Positions 16,842-28,151 of a stretch of DNA of 64,000 bases are shown here, one piece after another. Position numbers and translations under genes: made by a program. The notes under the pieces are model-generated. The model searched no databases. It saw only the letters and a list, made by a program, of their open reading frames with translations, and had not been told where the DNA came from. This DNA comes from Hoeflea ulvae. Lineage in GTDB: Bacteria; Pseudomonadota; Alphaproteobacteria; Rhizobiales; Rhizobiaceae. The DNA is taken from NCBI RefSeq assembly GCF_026619435.1, contig NZ_JAOVZQ010000001.1, positions 4,917,815 through 4,981,814 of the forward strand. Reading direction: 5' to 3'. Every line of letters starts with the position of its first letter. Within the stretch, counting starts at the first letter, position 1.

Positions 16842-18943
16842 CTATTCCACCTTGTCAGTTCCGGCGACAAGCATGACGGCCCGGTCACGCACCTCGATCT
16901 CGCCGCCGATTTCGTATTCTTCGCCTTCGGGATCGGCACTGTCGATGATCAGCTTGCGTCGCAGGTCCGGGGTGGCAACCTGAATGTCAGCGTGTCGCCC
17001 GATCCGTTCATCAGCATTGTCACCGTTTCCAGCGAACCGTCCGGCTTGCGCCGGCAGCGGCGCATGACAAGCGCCCGGCCTTCGGCATTGTTCCAGTCCT
17101 CTTCCGACAGGTGCTCGCCGCGCTCGTCGAACCAGTCAATGTCGAGAATGCCCGGAGCGACCTCGACTTCGCCATGCAGAAACCGGTTGGCGCGGATCAG
17201 CGGATAGTCGCGGCGCACCGCGGTCAGCCGGCCGACGAATTCGGTCAGCTTGCGGCCATGCTCGCTTTCCAGCAGGGACCAGTCGAACCAGCTGATCTCG
17301 TTGTCCTGGCAATAGGCATTGTTGTTGCCATGCTGGGTACGGCCGAATTCGTCCCCGCCCAGCAGCATCGGTGTGCCAAGCGAGGTCATCAGCGTGGTCA
17401 GCAATGACCGGGACACGCGGTCGCGGATATCTTCAATGGCCGGATCATCGGACGGGCCCTCCGCGCCCCAGTTGCAGGAATAGTTTTCCGAATGGCCGTC
17501 GCGGTTTTCCTCGCCATTGGCCTCGTTGTGCTTGCCCTCGAAGCTCACGAGATCGCGCAGCGTCTGGCCGTCATGGGCGGCGAGGAAATTGACGCTGGCC
17601 CAGGGGCGGCGCGCGCGGCGGTCAAACAGGTCGGCGGAGCCGGCGATGCGCTTGGCGAATTCGGCCCGCTCGCCGCTTTCGCCACGCCAGAACTTGCGCG
17701 CCGAATCCCGGAACTTGTCGTTCCACTCGGCAAATCCCGGCGGGTGCTGGCCGAGCTGATAGCCGCCCGGGCCGATATCCCAGGGCTCGGAGATCAGCTT
17801 GAGCTGATTGAGCACCGGATCCTGGCGCAGAACGTCGAAGAAGCCGGAGCGCGGGTCAAAACCATTGTTGCCGTCGCGGCCCAGCGTGACGCCGAGATCG
17901 AACCGGAAACCGTCGACGCGGTAGCTTTCAGCCCAGTGGCGCAGGGAATCGACCACCATCTGCAGCACCCGCGGATGGCTCAGATCGAGTGTATTGCCTG
18001 TGCCGGTATCATTGATGCAGTAGCGCGCATCGCCTTCGACCAGCCGGTAATAGCTGGCATTGTCGAGCCCGCGAAGATTGAAGGTCGGGCCGAGTTCGCT
18101 GCCTTCGGCGGTGTGGTTGTAGACCACGTCGAGAATCACCTCGATGCCTGCAGCATGCAGCTTGCGGATGGCAATCCGCAGCTCGTCGCCGCTGTCGGTC
18201 GACATGTACCGGCCTTCCGGAGCGAAGAAGGACAAGGTGTTGTAGCCCCAGTAATTGGTCAGCCCTGCTTCCTGCAGCCGGCGGTCCTGAACAAAGCTGT
18301 GGATCGGCAGCAGTTCGAGCGCCGTGGCGCCGACACGCTTGAGGTGCTCGATCACCTTGGGATGCGACAGCGCCGCATAGGTTCCGCGCTGTTGCCGGGG
18401 CACATCCTCGAGCAGCTTGGTCAGGCCTTTGGTATGGGCCTCGTAGATCACGGTCTCGTCCCAGGGCGTCTTGGGCCGGACGTCCTGGGACCAGTCGAAC
18501 GCGCTGCTGGTGACCACGCCCTTGGGCATGGCCGGTGCGCTGTCGCGACGGTCGAAACTCAGATCCTTACGCTTGGACCGGACCGAATAGGAATGCAGCG
18601 CGTCGGTCCAGCGCACCTCGCCTGAAAGCTGCTTGGCATAGGGATCGAGAAGCAGCTTGTTGGGGTTGAAGCGGTGACCGTTTTCCGGTTCGTATCGGCC
18701 ATGGGCGCGGAAGCCGTACAGCAGACCCGGACCGGCATCGGGAAGATAGCCGTGCCAGACCTCGTCGGTGCATTCCGGCAATTCCAGGCACAGGATCTGC
18801 CGCCGGCCCGAGGGTTCGAACAGACAAAGCTCGATCTTGTCGGCATTGGCCGAAAAAACCGCGAAATTGACCCCGAGGCCATCGAAAGTGGCGCCGAGCG
18901 GATAGGGATAGCCGGGTTCGAGCCGGTCGATCTGAGGGTTCAC
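16842..18943 (-). pseudogene. glgX: Glycogen debranching enzyme with a one-base frameshift near the C-terminus
   Basis: This is a GH13 isoamylase-type debranching enzyme of 700 residues after repair. The GTG at 18943 overlaps the glgB stop by four bases; an in-frame extension to 19111 is only glgB read in another frame. Motifs include ILDVVYNHTAEGSELGPTFN and DGFRFDLGVTLGRDGN (nucleophile Asp). At the G4/C4 run 16969-16972 the frame breaks. As written, it ends RTCDAS at 16949. With one extra C it continues DLRRKLIIDSADPEGEEYEI and so on to a TAG at 16842 that directly abuts the treZ ATG. Only about 40 C-terminal residues are affected, so even the shifted version keeps the catalytic barrel. 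Confidence 0.88.
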
Positions 18944-21132
18944 GTGCGTGTTCCTTGATGGCGCAGAAGGATGGCGCCGAGTGGTGGAAGGGTGAGTTCG
19001 GCCGAGAAAGGCTGGCCATGCAGAGGCTGGTCGTCGGCGACAACTGCGCCGCCATTGCCGATATTGACACCGCCATATCTGGCGGCGTCGGAATTGAGAA
19101 TTTCGTGCCATTGACCCGGACCGGGCAGACCGATCCGGTAGCTTTCGTGCGGTTGCGGCGTCATGTTCAGCACGACCACGACAGGTGCGCCGTCACCGGA
19201 ACGGACAAAGGCGAAGACACTGTTGTCGCTGTCATCGGCAATCAGCCAGCGGAAGCCGGTCGGATCGCTGTCCTTTTGGTGCAGCGCAGGCTCGTTTCTG
19301 TAGAGGCGGTTGAGATCGCGAACCAGCATCTGGATTGCGGCATGCTCCGGCTTGTCGAGCAGGTGCCATGGCAGCGATTGGTCGTGGTTCCATTCAGTTT
19401 CCATCCCCAGTTCCGAGCCCATGAACAGAAGCTTCCGCCCGGGATGCGTCCAGAGCAAGGCAAGGTAGAGCCGCAGATTGGCAAATTTGCGCCAGCGGTC
19501 GCCCGGCATCTTGTTCCACAGCGACCCCTTTCCATGAACCACTTCATCGTGGCTGATCGGCAGGATATAGGACTCCGAATAGGCATAGACCATGGGGAAG
19601 GTGAGATCGCCTGCATGCCATTTGCGGTACAGCGGGTCGCGCTCGATATAGTGCAGTGTGTCGTGCATCCAGCCCATGTTCCACTTGTAGCTGAACCCGA
19701 GACCACCTTGGTCCACCGGTGCGGACACGCCGGGCCAGGCCGTGGATTCTTCCGCAATCGTGACAGCGCCCGGGCACCGCTCGGCAACAATCGCGTTCAT
19801 GCGCTTGAGGAAGTCGACCGATTCGAGATTTTCCCGTCCGCCATTAACATTGGCAACCCACTCGCCCGCCTTGCGGCTGTAATCGCGATAGAGCATCGAA
19901 GCCACCGCGTCGACACGCAGGCCGTCGACATGAAACACCTCCAGCCACCAGATCGCCGAGGCCAGCAGAAAGCCCGACACCTCGCGCCGGCCGAGATTGT
20001 AGATCAGCGTGTTCCAGTCCTGGTGAAACCCTTCGCGCGGGTCGGCATGCTCATACAGATGCGTGCCGTCAAAGCGGGCCAGTCCATGGGCATCCGTGGG
20101 AAAATGCGCAGGCACCCAATCAAGAATGACACCGATCCCCTCGCGGTGGCAGGCATCGACGAAGCCCGCAAAATCCTGCGGCCGTCCGAAGCGGGCGGAG
20201 GGAGCGAACTGGGACAGCGGCTGGTAGCCCCAGGAGCCGCCGAAGGGATGCTCCATGATCGGCAACAGTTCGACATGGGTGAACCCCATCTCGGCGACAT
20301 AGGGTATGAGCCTTTCGGCCAGTTCGCGCCAGTCAAGCGCCCGGTCCCCGTCGCCGTCCGGTTTCATCCAGGATCCGGCGTGAACCTCGTAGATCGAGAT
20401 CGGCGCGTCCCCGGACTGGCGGCGGGCGCGCTCGTCCTTCCAGTCCGCGTCATGCCATATGAAATCCGGGCGCGCCGCTACCACGGAGGCCGTGGCCGGC
20501 GGGGGCTCGGTCTGGCGCGCCATCGGATCGGCCTTCTGGGACCGGCTGCCGTCAGCGCCGATGATTTCGAACTTGTAGCGATCGCCCGGTCCCAGCCTGG
20601 GCACGAACAGTTCCCATATGCCGGCCGGCTGCCTGTGCCGCATCGGATGGCGGCGGCCGTCCCAGCTGTTGAAATCGCCGACGACGGAAACCCTTCGGGC
20701 ATTTGGCGCCCAGACTGAAAAACCAACGCCTGCAACGCCGTCCATCACCATCGGCTGAGCGCCCATGACGCTAGCGAGATCAAGGTGGCGCCCTTCCGAA
20801 AAGAGATACAGGTCGAGGTCCCCGAGCACGAGACCGAAACTGTAGGGATCCTCGGTTTCCTGCACGATGCCTGCCGGCCAGACCATGCGCAGCACATAGG
20901 GCGTCCCGCCGGGGATCTCGCCGGCGAAGAATCCCGGTGCCACCTGCTCCAGCGTGCCCAGTTCGTCACCGGTGTCCGCCGAAATCACGCAAACGCTGTC
21001 GGCGCCGGGCTGGAAGGTTCGCACGACGCGCGCATCCGAACCATGCGGCCCCAGCAAGGCGAAGGGGTCGTCGAGCCGGCCTTCAAGCAGCATTGCCGCC
21101 GCCGCGTCGAAACTGGTGTTGCCACCGCTCAT
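18940..21132 (-). CDS. glgB: 1,4-alpha-glucan branching enzyme
   Basis: The 730-residue GH13 enzyme forms alpha-1,6 branches in glucan. It has an extra N-terminal domain, a CBM48 domain ([20 protein letters not shown], about 141-159) and a catalytic barrel with nucleophile Asp408 ([12 protein letters not shown]), acid/base Glu461 (AEEST) and transition-state Asp529 ([11 protein letters not shown]). Length matches full-size GlgB. It overlaps treS upstream and glgX downstream by four bases each. In this operon it acts on linear chains made by GlgE. Confidence 0.94.
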   Translation of the reverse strand: MSGGNTSFDAAAAMLLEGRLDDPFALLGPHGSDARVVRTFQPGADSVCVISADTGDELGTLEQVAPGFFAGEIPGGTPYVLRMVWPAGIVQETEDPYSFGLVLGDLDLYLFSEGRHLDLASVMGAQPMVMDGVAGVGFSVWAPNARRVSVVGDFNSWDGRRHPMRHRQPAGIWELFVPRLGPGDRYKFEIIGADGSRSQKADPMARQTEPPPATASVVAARPDFIWHDADWKDERARRQSGDAPISIYEVHAGSWMKPDGDGDRALDWRELAERLIPYVAEMGFTHVELLPIMEHPFGGSWGYQPLSQFAPSARFGRPQDFAGFVDACHREGIGVILDWVPAHFPTDAHGLARFDGTHLYEHADPREGFHQDWNTLIYNLGRREVSGFLLASAIWWLEVFHVDGLRVDAVASMLYRDYSRKAGEWVANVNGGRENLESVDFLKRMNAIVAERCPGAVTIAEESTAWPGVSAPVDQGGLGFSYKWNMGWMHDTLHYIERDPLYRKWHAGDLTFPMVYAYSESYILPISHDEVVHGKGSLWNKMPGDRWRKFANLRLYLALLWTHPGRKLLFMGSELGMETEWNHDQSLPWHLLDKPEHAAIQMLVRDLNRLYRNEPALHQKDSDPTGFRWLIADDSDNSVFAFVRSGDGAPVVVVLNMTPQPHESYRIGLPGPGQWHEILNSDAARYGGVNIGNGGAVVADDQPLHGQPFSAELTLPPLGAILLRHQGTRT

Positions 21133-24100
21133 CGCATCTCCTCCCCCAGCAGACGGCGCACCGCGCGCACAAGTCCGGCCGTGGGCACGCCGATCCAGTC
21201 TGGACGGTTGGCCGCCTCGTACATGACTTCGTAAGCAGCCTTTTCCATGATGAAGAGATCGAGCACCGGGTCGATCTCGACCAGCCGCCGCATCGGGTCG
21301 TCCGCCTGGTCCTCATCCGCGTGAGCGACCGGGTCGATGCCGTAATAGCCCGCAAGGAATGCCGCCTTGGCGCGGACACGGAAATCGTCTGCCACGGCTT
21401 CACTCAGAGAGTCTGCGTCCGCCGGTCCGGTTTTTTCCGCCACAGCGGCGGCATAGTCGAAGGACCGCATCATGCCGGCGACATCGCGAAGCGCCAGATC
21501 CTTGGCGCGCCGCTCCTCCAGCGGACGGGTCGGTTCGCCCTCGAAATCGATGAACATGACATCGGCTCCGGTGACGAGCACCTGCCCAAGATGAAGGTCG
21601 CCGTGGACGCGCGTGCGATTGCGCCCCACCACATGACGGACCAGCGCGCCGATCTTCGCAATCAGCGCATCGCGGTGATTGAAGAGGTAGGCGGCGTGAA
21701 CTGCATCCGCCTCGCTCAGCTCTGCACTGCGCAACTGCGCCAGGGCCTTGTCGACCTGCCCCTTGATCCGGCCTCCAAGCTTGTCCGCCTGTTCCAGGGT
21801 GACAGGCTCGGGAGCAAAGTCCGGATTGTCCGCAGGGCTGGCCAGTGCTTCGTGCATGGCGGCCAGGCGCTGGCCGAGATTGGTTGCAAAGTTCTCGTAA
21901 TTGCTGAAATTCGGCTCGGGTTCCGTCGCAAGCCGGCTTAAGAAACCCATGGTCCACTGCCATCCGTCGCCATGATTGTGGACAAAGGCCTGGAGCAGCA
22001 TCAGCAGCGTCTCCTCGCCGTTCTCCACTCGTGTCACGGTTCCAAGCATCGGCGGCACGCTCGCAAAACCCTTGTCGCAGAGATAGCGGACCATCTCGAC
22101 ATCCGGATGAACGCCCGGCGTCACCTTGCGCAGAAGTTTCAGCACCGCCTTGCGGCCGAGCACCATGGTGCTGTTGGACTGTTCGGCCGCCAGCCACTCG
22201 ACCTCGGCCTCGGGTTCAAGATCAAATCCGGAGAAGGCAGAAAACCGCATTTCGGCCTCACCGCCGGGTATCGAGAGCCCGTCGCGAAGAGCAGTGATCA
22301 CGGATCGCGCAAATCCGGACAGGGCCGACCCGTCGGTGAGCAGGCCGACATCACGTCCGCGGCGCACCCGGGCAATGGCTAGGTTCGAAGCATAAGGGCC
22401 CTGCGGAAGATTGGCCCAGGCAATGCCGAGCGGAACCGTATAGACCGCCTCCCCTGCCGAGGTCTCGACCCTGAACTCGCCAAGCAGCAGATCCTCGACA
22501 GCCGGCATCGGCGTGACCCGCGTCAGCGACACTTTCGGAATTGATCCGTCCTTGCCGCCAAACCAGCGCCTTTGCGCGATGTAGTCTGGCAGGACTTCTG
22601 CTTCCAGAAGCTCCCGGTTGCCGCTGCGCACGATATCATCAAGCTCGGGGCGCAGAACAAAGGTGTGGCGTTCGATCTCGACCCCGGGAGCAGACGTGGC
22701 CCATTCCGGGGCATCCACCCCTTCGGCCAGCTTGAACCAGAGAAAGCCGTAGGGTTGCAGGGTCAGCAGATAGGGCAGCTGGCCGATCTTGGGAAAGGCT
22801 GCACCGCCGGTCAGTTCCACCGGCGTCCGGCCTTCGAAGTCGTGCAGATCGAGCTCGACCGCCTGTGCCCTCCGGCACAGATTGGCAACACAAAGGATCG
22901 ACTCGCCTTCATATTCGCGCAGATAGGCCAGGATATGCCTGTTGGGCGGCCGCAGGAAGGTCTGCGTGCCGCGCCCGAAGGCCTTGTGGCCGCGCCGCAC
23001 TGCCAACATGCGCTTGATCCAGTTGAGCAGCGAATGCCGGTCGCGTTCCTGCGCCTCGACATTGATGGCCTCATATCCGTACAGCGGATCCTGAATGGCG
23101 GGCAGCGTCAGCGAGGCCGGATCCGCGCGGGAAAAGCCGCCATTGCGATCGGGAGACCATTGCATCGGCGTACGCACGCCGTCCCGGTCGCCCAGAAAGA
23201 TGTTGTCGCCCATTCCGATCTCGTCGCCATAATAGAGCACCGGCGTCCCCGGCATGGTCAGAAGCATGGCGTTCATCAGCTCGATGCGGCTGCGATCCCG
23301 TTCCATCAGCGGCGCAAGACGCCGGCGGATGCCCAGATTGATGCGGGCGCGCTTGTCCGAGGCATAGGTGTTCCACAGATAGTCGCGCTCGGCATCGGTC
23401 ACCATTTCCAGCGTCAGCTCATCATGGTTGCGCAGGAAGATGGCCCATTGCGCATCTTCCGGAATGGATGGCGTCTGCCGCATGATGTCGGTGATCGGAA
23501 AGCGATCTTCCTGGGCCACCGCCATGTACATGCGCGGCATCAGCGGGAAGTGGAACGCCATGTGACACTCGTCGGTCACCACTGGCCCGGTCTCGGGGAG
23601 GGCTGAATTGCCGCCGAAATATTGCTGCGTGTCCTCCGGCCACATATTGGCTTCGGCGAGCAGCATCCGCCCCGGGTAATGGGTGTCGAGATCGGCGCGT
23701 ATTTTCTTGAGCACATCATGGGTTTCGCGCAGGTTCTCGTTCGAGGTCCCGTCACGCTCGATGAGATAGGGCACGGCGTCGAGGCGCAGGCCGTCAATGC
23801 CTGCATCGAGCCAGAAATGCATGACTTCGAGCACCTTTTCGAGCACTGCAGGATTGTCGAAATTCAGATCCGGCTGATGCGAGTAGAACCGGTGCCAGAA
23901 ATAGGCGCCCGCCTCCTCGTCCCAGGTCCAGTTCGACTTCTCGGTGTCGAGGAAGATGATGCGGGTGCCGGAATAGAGCTGGTCGTCATCCGACCAGACA
24001 TAGAAATCCCGCTCGGGGCTGCCGGCGGGCGCCTTGCGCGCAGCCTGGAACCACGGATGCTGATCGCTGGTGTGATTGATCACCAGTTCGGTGATCACCC

Positions 24101-24431
24101 TGATATTGCGGGCATGCGCCGCCTCGATGAAGGCCCTGGCCTCCTCAATGGTGCCGTAATCGGGACTGACGGCGCAATATTCGGCGATGTCATAGCCGTC
24201 ATCGCGGCGCGGCGACGGATAGAACGGCAGCAACCAGATCGCCGTGACACCGAGATTTGCGACATAATCGAGCTTCTGCATGAGGCCTGCAAAGTCGCCG
24301 ATTCCATCATTGTTGGAATCGAAGAACGACTTGACGTGGACCTGGTAGATGATCGCGTCCTTGTACCACAGCGGATCATCCATGTCGGTGACAAGCGCAG
24401 GCGCCAGCAGTGAGGGAGATGTCTGGTTCAT
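21129..24431 (-). CDS. treS: Trehalose synthase-maltokinase fusion
   Basis: This is a bifunctional protein of 1100 residues. The N-terminal half is TreS, a GH13 enzyme that interconverts trehalose and maltose. It carries [19 protein letters not shown] at 22-40, nucleophile Asp218 ([10 protein letters not shown]) and Glu260 ([11 protein letters not shown]). The C-terminal half is a maltokinase with an aminoglycoside-kinase-like active site ([13 protein letters not shown]...DFEGEP, about 950-975), making maltose 1-phosphate with ATP. The fusion channels trehalose into the GlgE substrate. The ATG at 24431 overlaps the glgE stop by four bases; an ORF extension to 24461 is not needed. Confidence 0.94.
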   Translation of the reverse strand: MNQTSPSLLAPALVTDMDDPLWYKDAIIYQVHVKSFFDSNNDGIGDFAGLMQKLDYVANLGVTAIWLLPFYPSPRRDDGYDIAEYCAVSPDYGTIEEARAFIEAAHARNIRVITELVINHTSDQHPWFQAARKAPAGSPERDFYVWSDDDQLYSGTRIIFLDTEKSNWTWDEEAGAYFWHRFYSHQPDLNFDNPAVLEKVLEVMHFWLDAGIDGLRLDAVPYLIERDGTSNENLRETHDVLKKIRADLDTHYPGRMLLAEANMWPEDTQQYFGGNSALPETGPVVTDECHMAFHFPLMPRMYMAVAQEDRFPITDIMRQTPSIPEDAQWAIFLRNHDELTLEMVTDAERDYLWNTYASDKRARINLGIRRRLAPLMERDRSRIELMNAMLLTMPGTPVLYYGDEIGMGDNIFLGDRDGVRTPMQWSPDRNGGFSRADPASLTLPAIQDPLYGYEAINVEAQERDRHSLLNWIKRMLAVRRGHKAFGRGTQTFLRPPNRHILAYLREYEGESILCVANLCRRAQAVELDLHDFEGRTPVELTGGAAFPKIGQLPYLLTLQPYGFLWFKLAEGVDAPEWATSAPGVEIERHTFVLRPELDDIVRSGNRELLEAEVLPDYIAQRRWFGGKDGSIPKVSLTRVTPMPAVEDLLLGEFRVETSAGEAVYTVPLGIAWANLPQGPYASNLAIARVRRGRDVGLLTDGSALSGFARSVITALRDGLSIPGGEAEMRFSAFSGFDLEPEAEVEWLAAEQSNSTMVLGRKAVLKLLRKVTPGVHPDVEMVRYLCDKGFASVPPMLGTVTRVENGEETLLMLLQAFVHNHGDGWQWTMGFLSRLATEPEPNFSNYENFATNLGQRLAAMHEALASPADNPDFAPEPVTLEQADKLGGRIKGQVDKALAQLRSAELSEADAVHAAYLFNHRDALIAKIGALVRHVVGRNRTRVHGDLHLGQVLVTGADVMFIDFEGEPTRPLEERRAKDLALRDVAGMMRSFDYAAAVAEKTGPADADSLSEAVADDFRVRAKAAFLAGYYGIDPVAHADEDQADDPMRRLVEIDPVLDLFIMEKAAYEVMYEAANRPDWIGVPTAGLVRAVRRLLGEEMR

Positions 24432-27400
24432 GCGAGTCCTCCCGGCGCGCGCAGGCGCCATATCCGATAGGGCAGATCAGGGGTGATGCGGATCCACTGG
24501 ATTTTGCCGTGCCAGTCGAACCGGTGACCCAGCACCAGATCCTCAACAGATATGCCGGCGGTGTCAGGGAGACCGAACTCCCACAGCGGAACCTCGAAAT
24601 GGCATTCCTGGGCATGGTGCGGATCGAGATTGACCATCACCATGATCAGCTCGTCGCCATCCGGGGAGGCCTTGCCGTACCAGATGATGTTGTCGTTATG
24701 GGCGAGGTAGAAGCGGGTGTTGAGATGGGTCTGCAATGCCGGGTGCAGGCGGCGCAGTCGGTTGAGCAAGGTGATATCGGCGATGACATTGCCCGCAGCC
24801 GTGTGATCGCGCGGACGGATTTCGTATTTTTCGGAATCAAGATATTCCTCGCGGCCCGGCAGGGCGGCGGATTCACACAATTCAAAGCCGGAATAGACAC
24901 CGAACAGGCCGGACAGGGTGGCAGCAAGAACTGCTCGGATCCGGAACCCGGGCCGGCCCGAGCTCTGCAGAAACATCGGGTTGATGTCGGGCGTGTTGAC
25001 GAAGAAATGCGGGCGATAGAATTCCTTCGGCGCGGTATCGGTCAGCTCGGTGATGTAGTCGATGAGCTCGTGCTTGCCGTCGCGCCAGGTGAAATAGGTG
25101 TAGCTCTGCGAAAAGCCGACCTTGGCGAGGCGGTACATCATTGTCGGCCTGGTGAAGGCCTCGGCAAGGAATATGACCTCGGGATGCTGATGGCGGATAT
25201 CGGCAATCATCCACTCCCAGAACGGCAGCGGCTTGGTGTGCGGATTGTCGACCCGGAAGGTCTTCACGCCGTGGCTGATCCACAGCAGCACCACGTCGCG
25301 AAGTGCGAGCCACAGATCGGGCACCGCGTCGGGGCCGTAGAAGTCGAGATTGACGATGTCCTGGTATTTCTTCGGCGGATTCTCGGCATATTTCATCGAG
25401 CCGTCGGACCGCCAGGAAAACCAGCCGGGATGATCCTCAAGCCAAGGGTGGTCGGGCGAGGCCTGGATGGCGAAATCCAGCGCGACCTCCAGCCCGTGGT
25501 CACGCGCTGCGACAACCAGGCGGTCGAAATCCTCGAAACTGCCCAGTTCCGGGTGAATCGCGTCATGACCGCCATCGGGGCTGCCGATGGCGTAGGGGCT
25601 GCCGACGTCATGCGGTTCGGGCGTCAGTGTATTATTAGGCCCCTTCCGGTTGGTCTTGCCGATCGGATGGATCGGCGGAAAGTAGACCGTGTCGAAACCC
25701 ATGTCGCGGATGCGCGCGAGATGCGGAATCACATCCTCCAGCCTGCCGTGGCGGGCCTTGTCGGTGGTCATCGAGCGGGGGAACAGCTCGTACCAGCTCG
25801 AAAACCGTGCTGCCAGCCGTTCGGAATCCACGCGCTGCGGATCCGTGACGATGCGGAAAGGCCGATCATCGACCGCAGTCATCTTCTGAGCCAGATCGTC
25901 GTCAAGCAGCACATCAGCGCTGGCTTCGCTGTCGGCGGCGGTGTCGAACCGGCGAAGAAATGCGCTGAGCTCTTGCCCTGCCTCGCCTCCGCTCCGCGCC
26001 ACGGCCTCCCCGATAAGGACCTTGCCATCGGCAAGGTCGACGAGTTGCGCCACGCCGGCATCGCGCTTCTTGACGAGGTCCCGGCGGAAGCCGCCGAAAC
26101 GGTCGAGCCAGGCTTCGACGAAAAATTCGTACGGACCAAGCCGGTCGAGCGTAAAGCGCCCAGTCCACAGATCGTTCTTGCCGACTTCTTCCATGCGCAC
26201 GGACTGCCAGGACGTGCTGTCGAGGCTGCGCCAGTGCAGCTCCACCGCCAGCTGTTCGTGACCGTCCGCAAAGACCGCAGCCGTAACCTCGACATCGTCG
26301 CCAACAACCCGCTTGACCGCGAAATCGCCGCCATCGACGCGCGGAGATCTAATCTCGGCCACAAGACGGGGCATGGCGGCGCCGCAGTCGACGTCGAGAG
26401 CCGGCGCATCTGCAATGATTGTGCGGGACGGCGCAAGCTCGATGATCCGGACCTCGCCGGGCAACAAGGGAGAGAGGTCTGCCGGACCCAGATCCAGCGC
26501 CGTGCCTGTCCGCTGGACGAGGGCGCCCCTGCCGGGCGCCGGCCGTTCCTCAGCATCGCCATTGACGAGCACCAAAAGAGCACCGTCATGGGCGCGCGCG
26601 TCACCGTTTCGGGTCCGCGCCAGCGCAACAACATTGTCGCGCGTTCTCGCGAGAAGCTGCACTGTTCCGTCATAGGGCGCGGCCCGTTGCGCCAGCCCGG
26701 CAGCCTTTACGACAAGCGCGCGGGCGTCATCGCCACCTCCAAGGAAGCTTTCGGGGATGATGAGTCCGGAAAAAACCGCTGCTGCGGTGAGAACCAGAGC
26801 TTCCATCCCTCGGGCATCAAGATCTCCGGCGAGCTGATCAATATCGAGCTCCCCGAGGACCGGCGCGGTCGCTGCACCTGTTCCGATCCTGTCCGACACC
26901 CGCCCCTCTTTCAGGTCGGGCAGGCTGAACGCCACGATCTGCCGATCAAGCCCGGCCGCCGATGCAGCACCGTCGCTGGCCGGTGCGGGACCGGCAAGGA
27001 TCATCACGCCATGCGGCTCCAGTTGCTTGCGGACGAGCTGGAGAAACCGGCTTCCCAACCGATGCGGATTGGCAAGGCGGAATCCCTCGATGCCATTCGC
27101 CGCCGTGCTGATCAGCCGTTCACAAACCGGACGCGCGAGGAACTCGACAGCCTCATTCAAGTGCAGCCGGGCGATCGCCCTGCCTGCGGCAGGCATCGGC
27201 TTGCGCGGATCGATCGGGGCTTCGGACTGGCCGGACCGGCGGATGGAGAAAAGCTGCGGGAATTCTGCGACGAGTTCATGATGAACGGGAAAATCCGCGA
27301 TATCGATCTCGACCATCGGCGCAAGTCCCGCCGCGCGGACATCCTTGATCAAGGTGGCCATTTCGGGCGCGTCCATAAGCCAGTCGGCACGCCACAGCAC

Positions 27401-27508
27401 CCCGGTCATCCCGGCAGCGCGTGCATGGTCAATCATGTCCGCGCCGACGCTAGCGGCTTCCTCGGTGCGCAATAGCAGGATGGGGGAAAGGGCAGATGCC
27501 AAGGTCAC
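24428..27508 (-). CDS. glgE: Maltose-1-phosphate maltosyltransferase with long N-terminal extension
   Basis: The protein has 1026 residues, against about 660-700 for classic GlgE. The last ~650 residues are the normal enzyme: N-domain near 385-480, then RIRDMGFDTVYFPPIHPIGK, the nucleophile in TFRVDNPHTKP (about 750-760) and the acid/base in FLAEAFTRP. It extends alpha-1,4-glucan from maltose 1-phosphate. The first ~370 residues begin LLRTEEAASVGADMIDHARAAGMTGVLWR and look like a degenerate (beta/alpha)8-type domain without clear catalytic residues. Similar long GlgE proteins are known in rhizobia. The start is a GTG at 27508 with GGAGACGC just upstream. It is the first gene of the seven-gene operon. 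Confidence 0.92.
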   Translation of the reverse strand: MTLASALSPILLLRTEEAASVGADMIDHARAAGMTGVLWRADWLMDAPEMATLIKDVRAAGLAPMVEIDIADFPVHHELVAEFPQLFSIRRSGQSEAPIDPRKPMPAAGRAIARLHLNEAVEFLARPVCERLISTAANGIEGFRLANPHRLGSRFLQLVRKQLEPHGVMILAGPAPASDGAASAAGLDRQIVAFSLPDLKEGRVSDRIGTGAATAPVLGELDIDQLAGDLDARGMEALVLTAAAVFSGLIIPESFLGGGDDARALVVKAAGLAQRAAPYDGTVQLLARTRDNVVALARTRNGDARAHDGALLVLVNGDAEERPAPGRGALVQRTGTALDLGPADLSPLLPGEVRIIELAPSRTIIADAPALDVDCGAAMPRLVAEIRSPRVDGGDFAVKRVVGDDVEVTAAVFADGHEQLAVELHWRSLDSTSWQSVRMEEVGKNDLWTGRFTLDRLGPYEFFVEAWLDRFGGFRRDLVKKRDAGVAQLVDLADGKVLIGEAVARSGGEAGQELSAFLRRFDTAADSEASADVLLDDDLAQKMTAVDDRPFRIVTDPQRVDSERLAARFSSWYELFPRSMTTDKARHGRLEDVIPHLARIRDMGFDTVYFPPIHPIGKTNRKGPNNTLTPEPHDVGSPYAIGSPDGGHDAIHPELGSFEDFDRLVVAARDHGLEVALDFAIQASPDHPWLEDHPGWFSWRSDGSMKYAENPPKKYQDIVNLDFYGPDAVPDLWLALRDVVLLWISHGVKTFRVDNPHTKPLPFWEWMIADIRHQHPEVIFLAEAFTRPTMMYRLAKVGFSQSYTYFTWRDGKHELIDYITELTDTAPKEFYRPHFFVNTPDINPMFLQSSGRPGFRIRAVLAATLSGLFGVYSGFELCESAALPGREEYLDSEKYEIRPRDHTAAGNVIADITLLNRLRRLHPALQTHLNTRFYLAHNDNIIWYGKASPDGDELIMVMVNLDPHHAQECHFEVPLWEFGLPDTAGISVEDLVLGHRFDWHGKIQWIRITPDLPYRIWRLRAPGGLA

Positions 27509-27519
27509 GCGTCTCCATT

Positions 27520-27542
27520 CTCTGGCATTGCACTGGCCAGAG
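27520..27542 (-). promoter_or_regulatory. Hairpin in the glgE leader next to the ribosome site
   Basis: CTCTGGC (27520-27526) pairs with GCCAGAG (27536-27542) around a 9-base loop. It ends a few bases before the GGAG ribosome site of the GTG-initiated glgE. It could tune translation of the operon's first gene; no terminator-like T-run follows. Confidence 0.3.
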
Positions 27543-27657
27543 CGGTTGTTGAAACTGTTTGCTGTTTTGCGCCAGGGCTGCTGTCGGGGATGATCAGCTG
27601 GCGTCGGGCCCGAAAGCCGCCGCCGCAGTTGCCATCCTGAGGACAGGAGCCTCCGGA

Positions 27658-27936
27658 CTAGGCTTTGTCCGGCGCAACGCCGGTCTTGCGAGCGCTTCGC
27701 TTCTTCGGTGCCTTGGCCTTCTCGGCCTTTCCATCCGGCGGAGGGTCCGCGAGGTCAGCTGCTTGCTGCTTGGACCCGATGAGGGGCGCCGATGACAGCA
27801 CGCTCTGTGCCAGATCATCAGCAGGGAGTTCGGAGCGCGCCTGTTCCCAGTGCTGCGCTTCCCTGCCTTCCGGTCGGCCTTCCGATTCCCATATTTCATA
27901 GGCGCGTTCGCGAATGCTCTTGTCTTGCGGCTGCAT
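27658..27936 (-). CDS. DUF2934 domain protein with basic tail
   Basis: The 92-residue protein has DUF2934 at residues 6-34 (SIRERAYEIWESEGRPEGRE, then HWEQA). After a variable middle comes a Lys/Arg-rich tail (KAEKAKAPKKRSARKTG) that could bind nucleic acid. AAAGGAG precedes the ATG. It lies 149 bases upstream of glgE on the same strand, mirroring the DUF2934 gene at the operon's other end. The function is unknown. Confidence 0.78.
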   Translation of the reverse strand: MQPQDKSIRERAYEIWESEGRPEGREAQHWEQARSELPADDLAQSVLSSAPLIGSKQQAADLADPPPDGKAEKAKAPKKRSARKTGVAPDKA

Positions 27937-28151
27937 CGGGGGCTCCTTTCGTCAATCCGGCTTTTGAAACGTAAATTCATTCAGCCGGAAATTGTTCCGC
28001 GTGCTGGAGAGGATTTGATCACGCATAATCGCGGCATGCTCTGGCGATCGAGCCACTGTCCGGGAAAGACAATTTGCCGTTTTCCCGGGGAACCAATTCC
28101 GAAGTGGAAAGTTTTTCCACACGACGGGTTTGCCGCCGGGAGGAGGGTTTC

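Noticed and set aside
24410..27475. A 1021-residue plus-strand open frame opposite glgE
   Set aside because: It is the antisense shadow of glgE in GC-rich DNA. It has no ribosome site and no recognisable motif, while the minus strand carries clear GlgE motifs.
27960..28150. Possible mobile-element edge in the region before the 82-residue gene
   Set aside because: Only a short dyad (28104-28120) is present. No target duplication, transposase or terminal repeat could be found.
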